A DNA stretch of 64,000 nt from Bin87 sp965261195 (GTDB lineage Bacteria; Chloroflexota; Dehalococcoidia; Lucifugimonadales; UBA3495): assembly GCA_965261195.1 (NCBI GenBank), contig OZ253455.1, forward strand, positions 2,542,001 to 2,606,000. Reading direction: 5' to 3'. Positions 25,731 through 34,282 of the stretch are shown here, in pieces. The stretch's first letter is position 1; the number at the start of each line of letters is the position of its first letter. The notes under the pieces were generated by a model. The model had not been told where the DNA came from, did not search any database, and worked only from the letters and a program-made list of their open reading frames with translations. Position numbers and translations under genes: made by a program.

Positions 25731-26549
25731 ATGCTTCTGGCCGCCCTGATCTTCGCCATAGTGCAGGGGGTAACAGAGTTCCTGCCGGTTTCCAGCAGCG
25801 GGCACTTGCAAGTGACTGCGCTCCTCATCGGGACGCCGACGGACGGGCTGTTTACGGTTGCAGTTCTCCACGTGGTAACGGCGGCGGCGGCGATACTCTA
25901 CTACCGACGCGCCTACTGGCTGGCCATCAGGAATGTCTGGAAGCCCGGACTTCCCCGTGGATTCGCCCTCCGCTACGCTGCCGCCCAAATTGCAACAGCT
26001 GCCATCGCGTTACCGCTAGCGCTGGGATTGGCTCACACCGTCGCGCACCGATGGTGGTGGTCGGCCTGGTTCATCGGAGCCATGATGATTGTCAACGCGG
26101 TGGCGCTGGTGGCGGCGCCCCGCGGGAATGATTCCACGAGTGAAGAAATCCTGCCCACGTTGTCCTGGAGGGCAATCCTGCTGATTGGGCTGGCCCAGGG
26201 CATATCGGTGGCGCCGGGATTGTCCCGCTCCGGACTGACGGTGGCAGCGGGTTTACGGCTTGGCCTCAGCCGGGACAGTGCGGTTCGTATTTCGTTGCTG
26301 TTGGCGCCGCCGGTTATGTTGGCTGCGGCGATTGTCTGGTCGGTGCAAACCTGGCCTGATCCGTTGCGCTGGGTGGCGTCGTGGCAGTCCGCAATCACAT
26401 TAGCCGGGATGGTTATAGCGACATTTGCCATCGCAATGGGAACGCTGCACTGGGTTGTCATCTGGGTTCGCAGCGGACGGCTTTGGTGGTTTGCACCATG
26501 GAGCGCTGCGGCGGGTGTCGTTACTCTGATCATCGCAGCAGCCCGATGA
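25731..26549 (+). CDS. uppP: Undecaprenyl-diphosphatase
   Basis: UppP (BacA) is a membrane enzyme that recycles undecaprenyl diphosphate, the lipid carrier of cell-wall synthesis. The catalytic 'QGVTEFLPVSSSGHL' is near the N-terminus (about residue 11), and the second motif 'APGLSRSGLTVAAGL' near residue 160. Several hydrophobic segments span the 272 residues. ATG 25731 is taken; an in-frame TTG at 25716 would add five residues. It follows glmS by 40 bp, extending the envelope-precursor cluster. Confidence 0.92.
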   Translation: MLLAALIFAIVQGVTEFLPVSSSGHLQVTALLIGTPTDGLFTVAVLHVVTAAAAILYYRRAYWLAIRNVWKPGLPRGFALRYAAAQIATAAIALPLALGLAHTVAHRWWWSAWFIGAMMIVNAVALVAAPRGNDSTSEEILPTLSWRAILLIGLAQGISVAPGLSRSGLTVAAGLRLGLSRDSAVRISLLLAPPVMLAAAIVWSVQTWPDPLRWVASWQSAITLAGMVIATFAIAMGTLHWVVIWVRSGRLWWFAPWSAAAGVVTLIIAAAR

Positions 26550-26667
26550 CACCGACGCTGGTCAGAAATGACGTCATCCCGCAAACAAGACTGGTGTACA
26601 TAGTCGTCGGCTGCCAGTATCATTGCTGTTGATTTGCCGTTAATAGCCGTGGGAGGGAAACGCTGAC

Positions 26668-27948
26668 TTGATTGACATAATCCAGTACCCGAAAACAGAA
26701 TCAGCGCCGTACCTGGACCTCCAGCCCGCCGCTACGGCGCACCAATTGACCGAACTGGGCAGCCGGTTGAACGGGTTAAAAATGATCCATATCAACAGCA
26801 CGGCTTACGGCGGCGGAGTGGCTGAATTGCTGCACTCGCTGATTCCGCTGAGTAACGCGCTGGGCGTCGAAACCCAACGTCTGGTGATGACCCCGAAAGA
26901 CAGCCGGTTTTTCGACGTGACCAAGCGCATTCACAATATGCTGCAAGGCGCCGAGGGACGGCTTTCCGAAGCAGAGTTGGCAATCTACTACGGTTGCCTG
27001 GACGATGTGGCCGACGAGATTAACAACTCCGGTCTGCAGGCTGATGTCTGGTATTTGCACGACCCGCAGTTGTTGCCGTTGGGTCGCCGTTTGAAGCCTG
27101 AAGTCGCGCCCACACTCATCTGGATTGTTCACATTGACTTGACCACCCCCAATCAGTGGCTGCTGGACGAATTGCTGCCGTTAACCAGCGCTTACCATAC
27201 GATGGTTTGCTCGCTGGAATCCTACGTGCCCCAGCGATTGCCCGCAGGATTGAACGTCTCTATCGCCCCGCCCGCCATTGACCCATTAACGGCCAAGAAC
27301 GCCAAAATGCCCGCAGCTGACGCGGCCCGGGTTGTCAAGTCCCTGGGCATCGACGTCGCCCGTCCCCTGGTTACCCAGGTGTCCCGATTCGACGTCTGGA
27401 AAGACCCCTGGGGCGTCATCGACGCTTACCGGATGGCTCGCCAGACCCATCCCGGGCTGCAGCTCGCGCTGCTCGGCTTGAGCCAGGCCGATGACGACCC
27501 GGAGGGCGCCGCAGTGTTAGAATCGGTACACGAGTACGCCGCCAACGACCCTGATATTCATATGTTCTTCTCGCCATACGGCTTGCCCGCCACCAACGAC
27601 CAAATCGTCAACGCCTTGCAAACTCACTCACTGGTTTTGTTGCAGAAATCCACCCGCGAAGGGTTTGGCCTAACCGTGTCGGAAGGTATGTGGAAGGGCA
27701 AGCCCGTGATCGGCGGCAATGTCGGTGGCATCCGGTTGCAAATCGTGGATGGCGAATCCGGCTATCTCGTCGATTCTGCGGAGGAAGCTGGGAATCGGAT
27801 GGCGCAACTGCTCGACAGCCCTGAGTTGCGGGCCACCATTGGAGCCGCCGCGCAGGACCGGGTGCGGCAACGGTTTCTGATTCCCCGACTGCTGCACGAT
27901 TACCTGCGAGTTGGAGAGCAGGCGCGCACAATTGCAGTATATGCTTGA
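26668..27948 (+). CDS. GT4 glycosyltransferase, trehalose synthase (TreT)-like
   Basis: A 426-residue GT-B enzyme. The N-terminal 'MIHINSTAYGGGVAELLHSL' (about residues 38-57) is typical of the trehalose glycosyltransferring synthase branch. In the C-terminal domain 'VTQVSRFDVWKDPWGVIDAY' and 'STREGFGLTVSEGMWKGKPV' (about residue 330, E-x7-E type) bind the nucleotide sugar. TreT-type enzymes make trehalose from NDP-glucose and glucose; mannosylglycerate-type relatives look similar, so the product is uncertain. TTG 26668 is preceded by GGGAGGG. Confidence 0.8.
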   Translation: MIDIIQYPKTESAPYLDLQPAATAHQLTELGSRLNGLKMIHINSTAYGGGVAELLHSLIPLSNALGVETQRLVMTPKDSRFFDVTKRIHNMLQGAEGRLSEAELAIYYGCLDDVADEINNSGLQADVWYLHDPQLLPLGRRLKPEVAPTLIWIVHIDLTTPNQWLLDELLPLTSAYHTMVCSLESYVPQRLPAGLNVSIAPPAIDPLTAKNAKMPAADAARVVKSLGIDVARPLVTQVSRFDVWKDPWGVIDAYRMARQTHPGLQLALLGLSQADDDPEGAAVLESVHEYAANDPDIHMFFSPYGLPATNDQIVNALQTHSLVLLQKSTREGFGLTVSEGMWKGKPVIGGNVGGIRLQIVDGESGYLVDSAEEAGNRMAQLLDSPELRATIGAAAQDRVRQRFLIPRLLHDYLRVGEQARTIAVYA

Positions 27949-27988
27949 AAACCGAATGCTTGAAACCGATCTGGGGTGACATAAACCA

Positions 27989-29092
27989 ATGCCGCACACC
28001 ACCGTCCTAGTAATGATAGACGGACTCGACCCCGAATATCTGGAAACCTGCCCGGCGCCCAATCTGCTGCGGCTCGCGAAAGAGGGTTTTCGGGTAACGG
28101 GTGGCGGGATGATGCCCAGTGTTACCAACGTGAACAACACGTCAATGGTAACGGGACACTACCCCGCACAACACGGCATCGTGTCCAACTATTGGCTGGA
28201 TCGGGAAGCCGGTATCGAAGAATACGTGGAATCCGGACGATTCATCTGTTCGGACACCATTTTCGCCCAATGCCGTCGCGGCGGCGGAAGATCCCTGCTG
28301 GCGGCTTCCAAAGACAAACTGCGCCGCCTGCTGGGAGATGATGCGCACCTGGCCTATTCTTCCGAACAACCCACTCCGGAAGCGGTAACGGCTGCCGGCG
28401 AACCGCCGCACGTTTATTCGCTGGAGGTGAACGGGTGGACAATCGACTCCGCCCGCGTTGCCCTGCAGACCGAACACTACGACCTGGCATTCATCGCTAC
28501 CACCGATTACGCAATGCACACCTACGGCCCGCATCATCCCGAATCTGCTCGCCATGTCGCCATCCTGGATGAGGCGATCGGCCGCCTGGCGAACGATGTA
28601 CCGGACGTGCAGTTGCTAATTACCGCCGACCACGGAATGTCAGACAAAAGGCGTATGCTCCACCTGCCCGAGATTCTGGCCAAACACGGGATCGGCGCTC
28701 AGGCCATCCCCATTATCAAAGACCAGTATGTTGTGCATCATTCCAACCTGGGCGGTTGCATTTACGTCCATTTGGATGACCCGCGTGCCACTGCCGACGC
28801 CATCGAGGCGCTGCTGGCCACTGACGGAGTAGAAGACGCGCTGCCCCGCGAGGTGGCCGCGCAACGCTTCCTGCTAATGCCCGACCGGATGGGCGACATA
28901 CTGGTTACGGGAGCGCAAGACGTTGTGTTCGGCGATCCCGGAGAAATTTCTTTACCGCCGGGATTGCGTTCCCACGGATCGGCCCACGAAAGCACGGTTC
29001 CCATCATCGGATTTGGCGGCGACTTCGGCGGGTTCGCTTTCCACGAGAACCGGGACCTGGGCCGGTACGTCAGCGAACGCGTCCTGTCCTAA
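27989..29092 (+). CDS. Alkaline-phosphatase-superfamily hydrolase, phosphonoacetate hydrolase-like
   Basis: The 367-residue protein has 'VLVMIDGLDPEYLE' (metal Asp), 'MMPSVTNVNNTSMVTGHYPAQHG' (spanning the nucleophile Thr), 'SKDKLRRLLGDD', 'DYAMHTYGP', 'ITADHGMSDK' and 'SHGSAHESTVPIIGFG'. The N-terminal blocks, especially V-T-N-x-N-N-x-S and S/A-K-D-K-L-R-R-L-L-G, match phosphonoacetate hydrolase (PhnA), which cleaves phosphonoacetate to acetate and phosphate. Related nucleotide pyrophosphatases are an alternative. No other phosphonate genes are in the window, so the substrate is inferred from motifs only. Confidence 0.75.
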   Translation: MPHTTVLVMIDGLDPEYLETCPAPNLLRLAKEGFRVTGGGMMPSVTNVNNTSMVTGHYPAQHGIVSNYWLDREAGIEEYVESGRFICSDTIFAQCRRGGGRSLLAASKDKLRRLLGDDAHLAYSSEQPTPEAVTAAGEPPHVYSLEVNGWTIDSARVALQTEHYDLAFIATTDYAMHTYGPHHPESARHVAILDEAIGRLANDVPDVQLLITADHGMSDKRRMLHLPEILAKHGIGAQAIPIIKDQYVVHHSNLGGCIYVHLDDPRATADAIEALLATDGVEDALPREVAAQRFLLMPDRMGDILVTGAQDVVFGDPGEISLPPGLRSHGSAHESTVPIIGFGGDFGGFAFHENRDLGRYVSERVLS

Positions 29093-29118
29093 CCGTCCCG
29101 CGCAATGCAGTGATAGAT

Positions 29119-30042
29119 ATGACTACCGTAGAGGTGCGAGCTCCGGCGACCACGGCTAATCTGGGCCCAGGATACGACTGTCTGGGGATGGCCCTGGACA
29201 TTTGGAACCGTTTGACAGTTTCCACGCTGCCGGCGGGCAGCGCGCCAGCGGTGCAGGTGAACGGCGAGGGTGAAGGCGAGTTGGCCGGCGATACCGACAA
29301 CCTGACCTACCGGGCAATGGCTTTCCTGTACGACGAAGCCGACGCGCCGATTCCACCGCTGGAACTCGTTTGCCAAAACGGTATCCCGTTGAGCCGGGGA
29401 ATGGGCAGCAGCGCGGCCGCTATAGCCGGCGGGCTGGTCGCCGCCAACGCATTGCTGGACGAACCGTTCTCCGCCAACGACTTGCTCGAAATGGCGGCCA
29501 CCATTGAAGGGCATCCGGACAACGTGGCCGCGGCCGTGCATGGCGGGCTCCGGTTGGTCGTGATGGAAGACAACCAGATCTACACGGTGCCCATCAGGAT
29601 TCCAGCGGATTTGCAGGCCGTGCTGTTCATCCCGGAAAATCGCATCGCCACCGTGGATGCCCGCAGGGTGCTGCCCGCCGAAATCAGCGTCGCCGACGCG
29701 GTGTACAATATGAGCAGGGTGGCTTTGCTGGTGGCCGCCATGGAAGGCAACCGACCGGAATACCTGAAAATTGCTACCCAGGATCGCCTGCATCAGCCCT
29801 ACCGCGAAACGATTTTTCCGCCGATGAAAGTGATTTTTGCAGCAGCTCGCGACGCCGGCGCGTTGGGTGTTTTCCTGTCGGGCAGCGGCAGCGCCATCAT
29901 GGCTTTGACTCAGGAGCGTGCCATGACGGTGGCCTACGAAATGTTCGACGCGGCCCGATTGTGCGGCGTTGAGGGTCGGGTCGAAGTTACCAGCCCGACC
30001 GAACTGGGCGCGCACGTGGTATCCGTTTCGTCCAACGACTGA
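29119..30042 (+). CDS. thrB: Homoserine kinase
   Basis: A GHMP-family kinase of about 307 residues that phosphorylates homoserine on the route to threonine. 'VRAPATTANLGPGYDCLG' opens the protein, the ATP loop 'PLSRGMGSSAAAIAGGL' lies near residue 90, and 'GAGVFLSGSGSAIMAL'-type 'GVFLSGSGSAIMAL' near residue 255 is the third GHMP motif. ATG 29119 is selected; a GTG at 29110 is also in frame. lysC follows 26 bp later, so the pair forms an aspartate-family amino-acid operon. Confidence 0.92.
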   Translation: MTTVEVRAPATTANLGPGYDCLGMALDIWNRLTVSTLPAGSAPAVQVNGEGEGELAGDTDNLTYRAMAFLYDEADAPIPPLELVCQNGIPLSRGMGSSAAAIAGGLVAANALLDEPFSANDLLEMAATIEGHPDNVAAAVHGGLRLVVMEDNQIYTVPIRIPADLQAVLFIPENRIATVDARRVLPAEISVADAVYNMSRVALLVAAMEGNRPEYLKIATQDRLHQPYRETIFPPMKVIFAAARDAGALGVFLSGSGSAIMALTQERAMTVAYEMFDAARLCGVEGRVEVTSPTELGAHVVSVSSND

Positions 30043-30068
30043 CCAGGTCGTCGTTTTCGATTTACCAG

Positions 30069-31298
30069 ATGGCATTGTACGTGCACAAATATGGCGGCAG
30101 CTCGGTTGCCGACGCGGAAAAAATCGTCAACGTCGCGCGGCGGTTGGCGGAAGTACACGATGCGGGGCACCAGGTTGTTACCGTGGTGTCTGCGATGGGC
30201 GACACCACCGACGAATTGATCGAGCTGGCGCAAACCGTCGCCCGGGAACCCGACCCGCGCGAGCTTGACCTGTTGCTGTCCACCGGCGAGCTGGTGTCGA
30301 TTACCCTGCTTTCGATGGCCCTGCGTAACCTCGGCTACGACGCCATCAGCCTCAGCGGGGCGCAAGCCGGGATTCGCACCGACAACACCTTTGGCAAAGC
30401 GCGCATCAGTGCAGTTGACCCAGACCGAGTGCGGCGAGAGTTGGCCGCCGGACGTTTGGTCATCGTTGCGGGATTCCAGGGTTTGACGCCCGACGAAGAC
30501 ATCACGACGCTGGGGCGAGGCGGTTCGGACACGACCGCCGTTGCGTTAGCCGCCGCGCTGGCCGCCGACCGTTGCGATATTTATACCGACGTTGAGGGAA
30601 TATACACCGCCGACCCCCGGGTCGTCGCCGGCGCCCAAAAACTTACCAGCGTTGGTTATGAAGAGATGCTCGAACTTGCTGCCGCCGGCGCCAAGATGCA
30701 CCCCAGGTCAATCGAATTGGGCGCAGTTTATAATGTCCCTATCTACGTGGCGTCCAGCTTCAGCGCCGCCCCCGGTACGCTGATCCACGCGACATCGGAT
30801 GACGAGAACATGGAAGACCGTATTAAAGTAACCGGAATCGCCTATCAAACCAGCGTTGCCAAAGTGACCGTGCAAGGCGTGGCCGACCAGCCCGGCGTGG
30901 CCGCGGCGCTATTCGAACCCCTGGCAGCGGCCGGCATCAGCGTCGACACCATTGTGCAGAACACCAGCGCCGACCGCACCACTACCGACATCAGCTTCAC
31001 GGTGGCCACCACCGACCTGTCGCGCGCCCTGCGGGAGATCGAACGGCTGCAACCCGCCGTGGGCGCCGCCACGATCATCAGTGATGACACTCTGGCGTCG
31101 GTCAGCGTGGTGGGTTCCGGTATGCAAAACACACCGGGATACGCCTCCCGGATGTTCCGTATTCTGGCCGACGGCGGCATCAATATCGATATGATCACGA
31201 CATCGGAAATCCGAATCTCGTGCATAATCAACCAGCAACGGGCCCACGATGCGGTGCGCCTGCTGCACGAGGGCTTCCAGCTGGACCTCGCCAGTTAG
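30069..31298 (+). CDS. lysC: Aspartate kinase
   Basis: Phosphorylates aspartate, the first step toward lysine, threonine and methionine. The 409-residue monofunctional enzyme begins 'VHKYGGSSVADAEKI' (substrate-binding K-x-G-G-S/T). It has 'STGELVSITLLSMAL', 'TLGRGGSDTTAVALAAAL' (about residue 150) and 'DIYTDVEGIYTADPRVV'. After about residue 260 are two ACT domains ('VTVQGVADQPGVAAALFEPL', 'SVVGSGMQNTPGYASRMF') that normally give feedback inhibition by lysine/threonine. Next to thrB, threonine sensitivity is plausible. Confidence 0.94.
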   Translation: MALYVHKYGGSSVADAEKIVNVARRLAEVHDAGHQVVTVVSAMGDTTDELIELAQTVAREPDPRELDLLLSTGELVSITLLSMALRNLGYDAISLSGAQAGIRTDNTFGKARISAVDPDRVRRELAAGRLVIVAGFQGLTPDEDITTLGRGGSDTTAVALAAALAADRCDIYTDVEGIYTADPRVVAGAQKLTSVGYEEMLELAAAGAKMHPRSIELGAVYNVPIYVASSFSAAPGTLIHATSDDENMEDRIKVTGIAYQTSVAKVTVQGVADQPGVAAALFEPLAAAGISVDTIVQNTSADRTTTDISFTVATTDLSRALREIERLQPAVGAATIISDDTLASVSVVGSGMQNTPGYASRMFRILADGGINIDMITTSEIRISCIINQQRAHDAVRLLHEGFQLDLAS

Positions 31299-31319
31299 CC
31301 AATCGGCCGGCCTCCCGGG

Positions 31320-32063
31320 ATGTCTACCTGCTACCTCTCGGTCGTAATCCCGGCCTACAACGAAGAGGGTAGGCTTCCTGACACCCTGGTTGAGGTTGCC
31401 GCGTATTTGAGCCGCCAGTCCTACGACTGGGAAATCATCGTCAGCGATGACGGTAGCGAGGACGACACGGCGGTCGTGGTGCGGAACTCTGCCATCCACA
31501 CCGCGAACTTGCGCTTGCTCACCCTTCCGCACCGCGGCAAAGGCTCCGCCGTAAAGCACGGGATGTTGGCGGCGCAGGGGCAACACCGCTTTCTGTGCGA
31601 CGCCGATCTGTCGATGCCCATTGAGTTTCTCGAAACGTTGTTGCCCCCACGAGCGCCCACCACCGATATTGTCATTGGCTCCCGTGAGGCTCCGGGCGCG
31701 CGTCGCATTGGCGAACCGCTACGGCGTTGGCTCATGGGCAGACTATTCAACGCGATGACCCGATTCCTGGCGGTGCCGGGCATCTCAGACACCCAATGCG
31801 GTTTCAAGGTGTTCAGCGCGTCCGCAGCGCAAACCCTGTTCCCATTGCAGACGCTGGACGGGTTCGCCTTTGACGCCGAGTTGCTTTTTCTGGCGCGTCG
31901 CCTGGGGTTATCAATTGGCGAGGTAGGCATCGAATGGCACTACCGAACCGAGAGCAAGGTACGTCCCCTCCGCGACGGATGGCGCACGCTGCGCGACCTG
32001 CTGGTCGTGCGGTGGCGATGGTTCACGGGCGTTTATCGGAACAATCACCACGCCGCATCGTGA
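31320..32063 (+). CDS. GT2 glycosyltransferase, dolichyl/polyprenyl-phosphate glucosyltransferase-like
   Basis: A 247-residue GT-A fold enzyme with 'SVVIPAYNEEGRLPDTL' at the start, 'IIVSDDGSEDDTA' (about residue 40), 'FLCDADLSMPIEFLE' with D-x-D metal-binding site (about 97), and 'DTQCGFKVFSA' (about 158), the motif set of dolichyl-phosphate beta-glucosyltransferase-type enzymes. It lacks the C-terminal membrane helices of DPM1/GtrB. It probably charges a polyprenyl phosphate with a hexose for envelope glycosylation. The acceptor is unproven. It begins 21 bp after lysC. Confidence 0.85.
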   Translation: MSTCYLSVVIPAYNEEGRLPDTLVEVAAYLSRQSYDWEIIVSDDGSEDDTAVVVRNSAIHTANLRLLTLPHRGKGSAVKHGMLAAQGQHRFLCDADLSMPIEFLETLLPPRAPTTDIVIGSREAPGARRIGEPLRRWLMGRLFNAMTRFLAVPGISDTQCGFKVFSASAAQTLFPLQTLDGFAFDAELLFLARRLGLSIGEVGIEWHYRTESKVRPLRDGWRTLRDLLVVRWRWFTGVYRNNHHAAS

Positions 32064-32095
32064 ACGGTGTCAATGCTGTCGTGGTGACTACCCGG

Positions 32096-32120
32096 ACGGA
32101 CGAGTTGTCCGTCATTATTC
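32096..32120. terminator. Putative bidirectional terminator hairpin
   Basis: GACGGAC-GAGTT-GTCCGTC forms a 7-bp stem followed by ATTATT, in the 95-bp gap between convergent genes. The T-tract is short, so this is tentative. Confidence 0.4.
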
Positions 32121-32158
32121 GGGAAGCCAGTCAGCATCCAGCTCTGAAAGGTCGCCGG

Positions 32159-33784
32159 TCAGGAAGTCTGCCCAGCGCCTCTCGCTCGGGCATCCAGGCC
32201 GACGGCGGTTCTGGACCGGAAGGGGCGTACCCGATTGCTTTCGTGGGGCACGCCCATGGGCACTACAAAAACCGCATCTTGACCGTTGGCGTGAGGCGAA
32301 AAGAAGTCGATAACGGTGTCGTCGTAAAAGGTCAGCCCGGTGGCTCCCATCCCAACGGAGTGCATACCGAGATACAACCTCCCGCCCAAAAGGCCGGCGG
32401 CAGTCTGCACCACTCTATAACCCCGAGGGCCGAACTGACGGTGGGCCGATTCAAGATCGGCGGTAATGAATGCGACGGCGGCGGCATCAGCTGGCAGGGC
32501 CTGCTCAAACCCCAGGTGGCCGGCAGTATCGCGAAAATCGCCGGCTTTCAGCAGCCGCAGCCCGTTGTAAAAGCGATTGTAGTAGTATGCGCCCGGCGTC
32601 ACACCATCTACAGCGCTGACTATGATGTACAGGTTGAGCAACGAGCCAACGCCGCAGTAAACGCCTGCTTCGTCCAGACCATGCGCCGCCGCGTCGATAA
32701 CACTACGAAATGCCTCCCACGGTATGGGTTCAGCACTGAATCTACGGGTGGACCCTCGGGAGCGGACGCATTCACCCAAGGTGGTGGACGGGTAGGCGTT
32801 CAGGTCGATCCCCGCCTCGAAATTGCCGTCAGCTCCGGAGCGCAACGGCCTGAACCCTTCTCCCGTCCCGTCCAGTTCATCCCGCCCTGAGTCTGCCGTT
32901 GCCCCGGCGGCATTCCATAGCGCCGTGTCTGCGCGCGTCCGCAATGCTGATGCAGAATGCAACTGGCGCGACAACGGGTATTCGATCGCGCCGGCTTGAA
33001 GGTCATTGCTGGTTTGCGGAAGTATTCCGGGCACGTCCCCGGAACCGGGCGGCAACTGCCCGTCCGGTGTTCCCAACGCGGCCAGCATCGACGGCGCTTC
33101 GTTCCGGCCATCAAGCCCCAGGAAACCGCTAACCAGGCGGTCCACAAAACCGCAGCGCAGCGCCACGGGCACACCCTCGGCGTGGCCTGAGGCCAGCAGG
33201 TTGGCCGCAACGGTGCCCAAATCCCAGTAGCAATAGCGGTATCCACGCTCGCGGTACTTCCAGGCGCTCCGCCAGAACACGGTGGTGAATACCAGAGTCG
33301 CCGGATAAGCGGCATGGTTGTCGGAGGCAGCCCCCAGCCACCGGCGCAAATCACCGTTTCGCAATCGCGCCAGCGTGAAATCTCGAGGATTGAAGTGGTA
33401 GACACCGGCGCGGAGGCCGTCCAGGTCCCCGCAAACTACGTAAACCTCGGTCGGATACAGTGCGCCGGCCGATGCGGCCGCGCGGTAATGCACCTCACCG
33501 TCCCGCAGTTGTGCGCGCTTGATAACCGCTGCGGAGTGATACAACAGGCTGGCCAGGTTTTCCAGCGTGAGCGGATTCGTTGCTGGCGAGTCGCCGCGTA
33601 TGGCGTCCAGGGTGGGCATTGCCGGGCCTGGTTGCTCAGCAACGGCAGGCAGCGGGATCGCGCGCAGGTCGGGGTAAATCTTGTATAGCGGCGGTTTATT
33701 GTTCAGGTTGATATATTGCAACTTGGTCGCATCGTTGAAATCGCGGGCGATGTTGGGGTCGGATATATTATCGTTGGCAGTCAT
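32159..33784 (-). CDS. SagB/ThcOx-type dehydrogenase with tandem nitroreductase domains
   Basis: The 541-residue protein contains two FMN nitroreductase-like domains. The first is about residues 70-250 ('LASLLYHSAAVIKRA', 'RAAASAGALYPTEVYVVCGD', 'YRYCYWDLGTVAANLLASG'). The second is about 310-515 ('RGSTRRFSAEPIPWEAF', 'LYIIVSAVDGVTPGAYYYN', 'YRVVQTAAGLLGGRLYLGMHSVGMGATGLTFYDD' as successive motifs). SagB-type oxidases make azoles in RiPP biosynthesis, but no SagC/SagD cyclase or precursor is adjacent, so another redox role is likely. ATG 33784 follows AAAGGGG. Confidence 0.85.
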   Translation of the reverse strand: MTANDNISDPNIARDFNDATKLQYINLNNKPPLYKIYPDLRAIPLPAVAEQPGPAMPTLDAIRGDSPATNPLTLENLASLLYHSAAVIKRAQLRDGEVHYRAAASAGALYPTEVYVVCGDLDGLRAGVYHFNPRDFTLARLRNGDLRRWLGAASDNHAAYPATLVFTTVFWRSAWKYRERGYRYCYWDLGTVAANLLASGHAEGVPVALRCGFVDRLVSGFLGLDGRNEAPSMLAALGTPDGQLPPGSGDVPGILPQTSNDLQAGAIEYPLSRQLHSASALRTRADTALWNAAGATADSGRDELDGTGEGFRPLRSGADGNFEAGIDLNAYPSTTLGECVRSRGSTRRFSAEPIPWEAFRSVIDAAAHGLDEAGVYCGVGSLLNLYIIVSAVDGVTPGAYYYNRFYNGLRLLKAGDFRDTAGHLGFEQALPADAAAVAFITADLESAHRQFGPRGYRVVQTAAGLLGGRLYLGMHSVGMGATGLTFYDDTVIDFFSPHANGQDAVFVVPMGVPHESNRVRPFRSRTAVGLDARARGAGQTS

Positions 33785-33855
33785 GGCTAACCCCTTTCGT
33801 TTAGATGATCAATCTGGCGCAATGCCCATAGTGGATTGTCGGCAATAGCTTCAAA

Positions 33856-34230
33856 TCAAGCTCCGCGTCTACGGTATATCTCGACGCCAGCGGACTCAAT
33901 AACCGAACCTTTTATTGGTGGGCGCGGCTTCTGCACCCGCACTCGTACACCGCATACCGCCGGGTTTTGCTCAAAAACACCGTCGGCAATGGCAGCGGCG
34001 GCGGTTTCCAGAAGATTCCTTGGCTCGCCTTCCACCACGGCCTTTACCACGCGGTAGAGGTGGGTGTAACTGACGGTGTCCTGCAGACGGTCAGAGTCGC
34101 CGGCCGGTTGCAGATCCAGCTCGGCTTCCAAGTCGACCACGAAGGGTTGTCCGAGGCGACGCTCCTCGGGATTGACACCGTGGAACCCGTAGAACTGCAT
34201 ACCGGATAGGATGATACGGTCGGGTGGCAT
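33856..34230 (-). CDS. folB: Dihydroneopterin aldolase
   Basis: FolB cleaves dihydroneopterin in folate synthesis. At 124 residues it has the usual length. The N-terminal signature 'ILSGMQFYGFHGVNPEERRLGQPFVVD' (two contiguous conserved segments) contains the catalytic Glu region, and 'LLETAAAAIADGVFEQNPAVCGVRVRVQKP' corresponds to the conserved C-terminal half. No other folate genes are close; it lies between the SagB-like gene and the CitE-like gene. Confidence 0.9.
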   Translation of the reverse strand: MPPDRIILSGMQFYGFHGVNPEERRLGQPFVVDLEAELDLQPAGDSDRLQDTVSYTHLYRVVKAVVEGEPRNLLETAAAAIADGVFEQNPAVCGVRVRVQKPRPPIKGSVIESAGVEIYRRRGA

Positions 34231-34282
34231 TAGCGAATCACCTACCGGCCTGAAGACCGCACGGTGTCCGGGGCTAATTCGA

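Noticed and set aside
29089..30075. 328-codon minus-strand open frame
   Set aside because: Antisense to thrB, whose motifs are clear.
31934..32890. 318-codon plus-strand open frame
   Set aside because: It is antisense to the well-supported SagB-type gene, has no motif and no ribosome binding site; long shadow frames are expected at this GC content.
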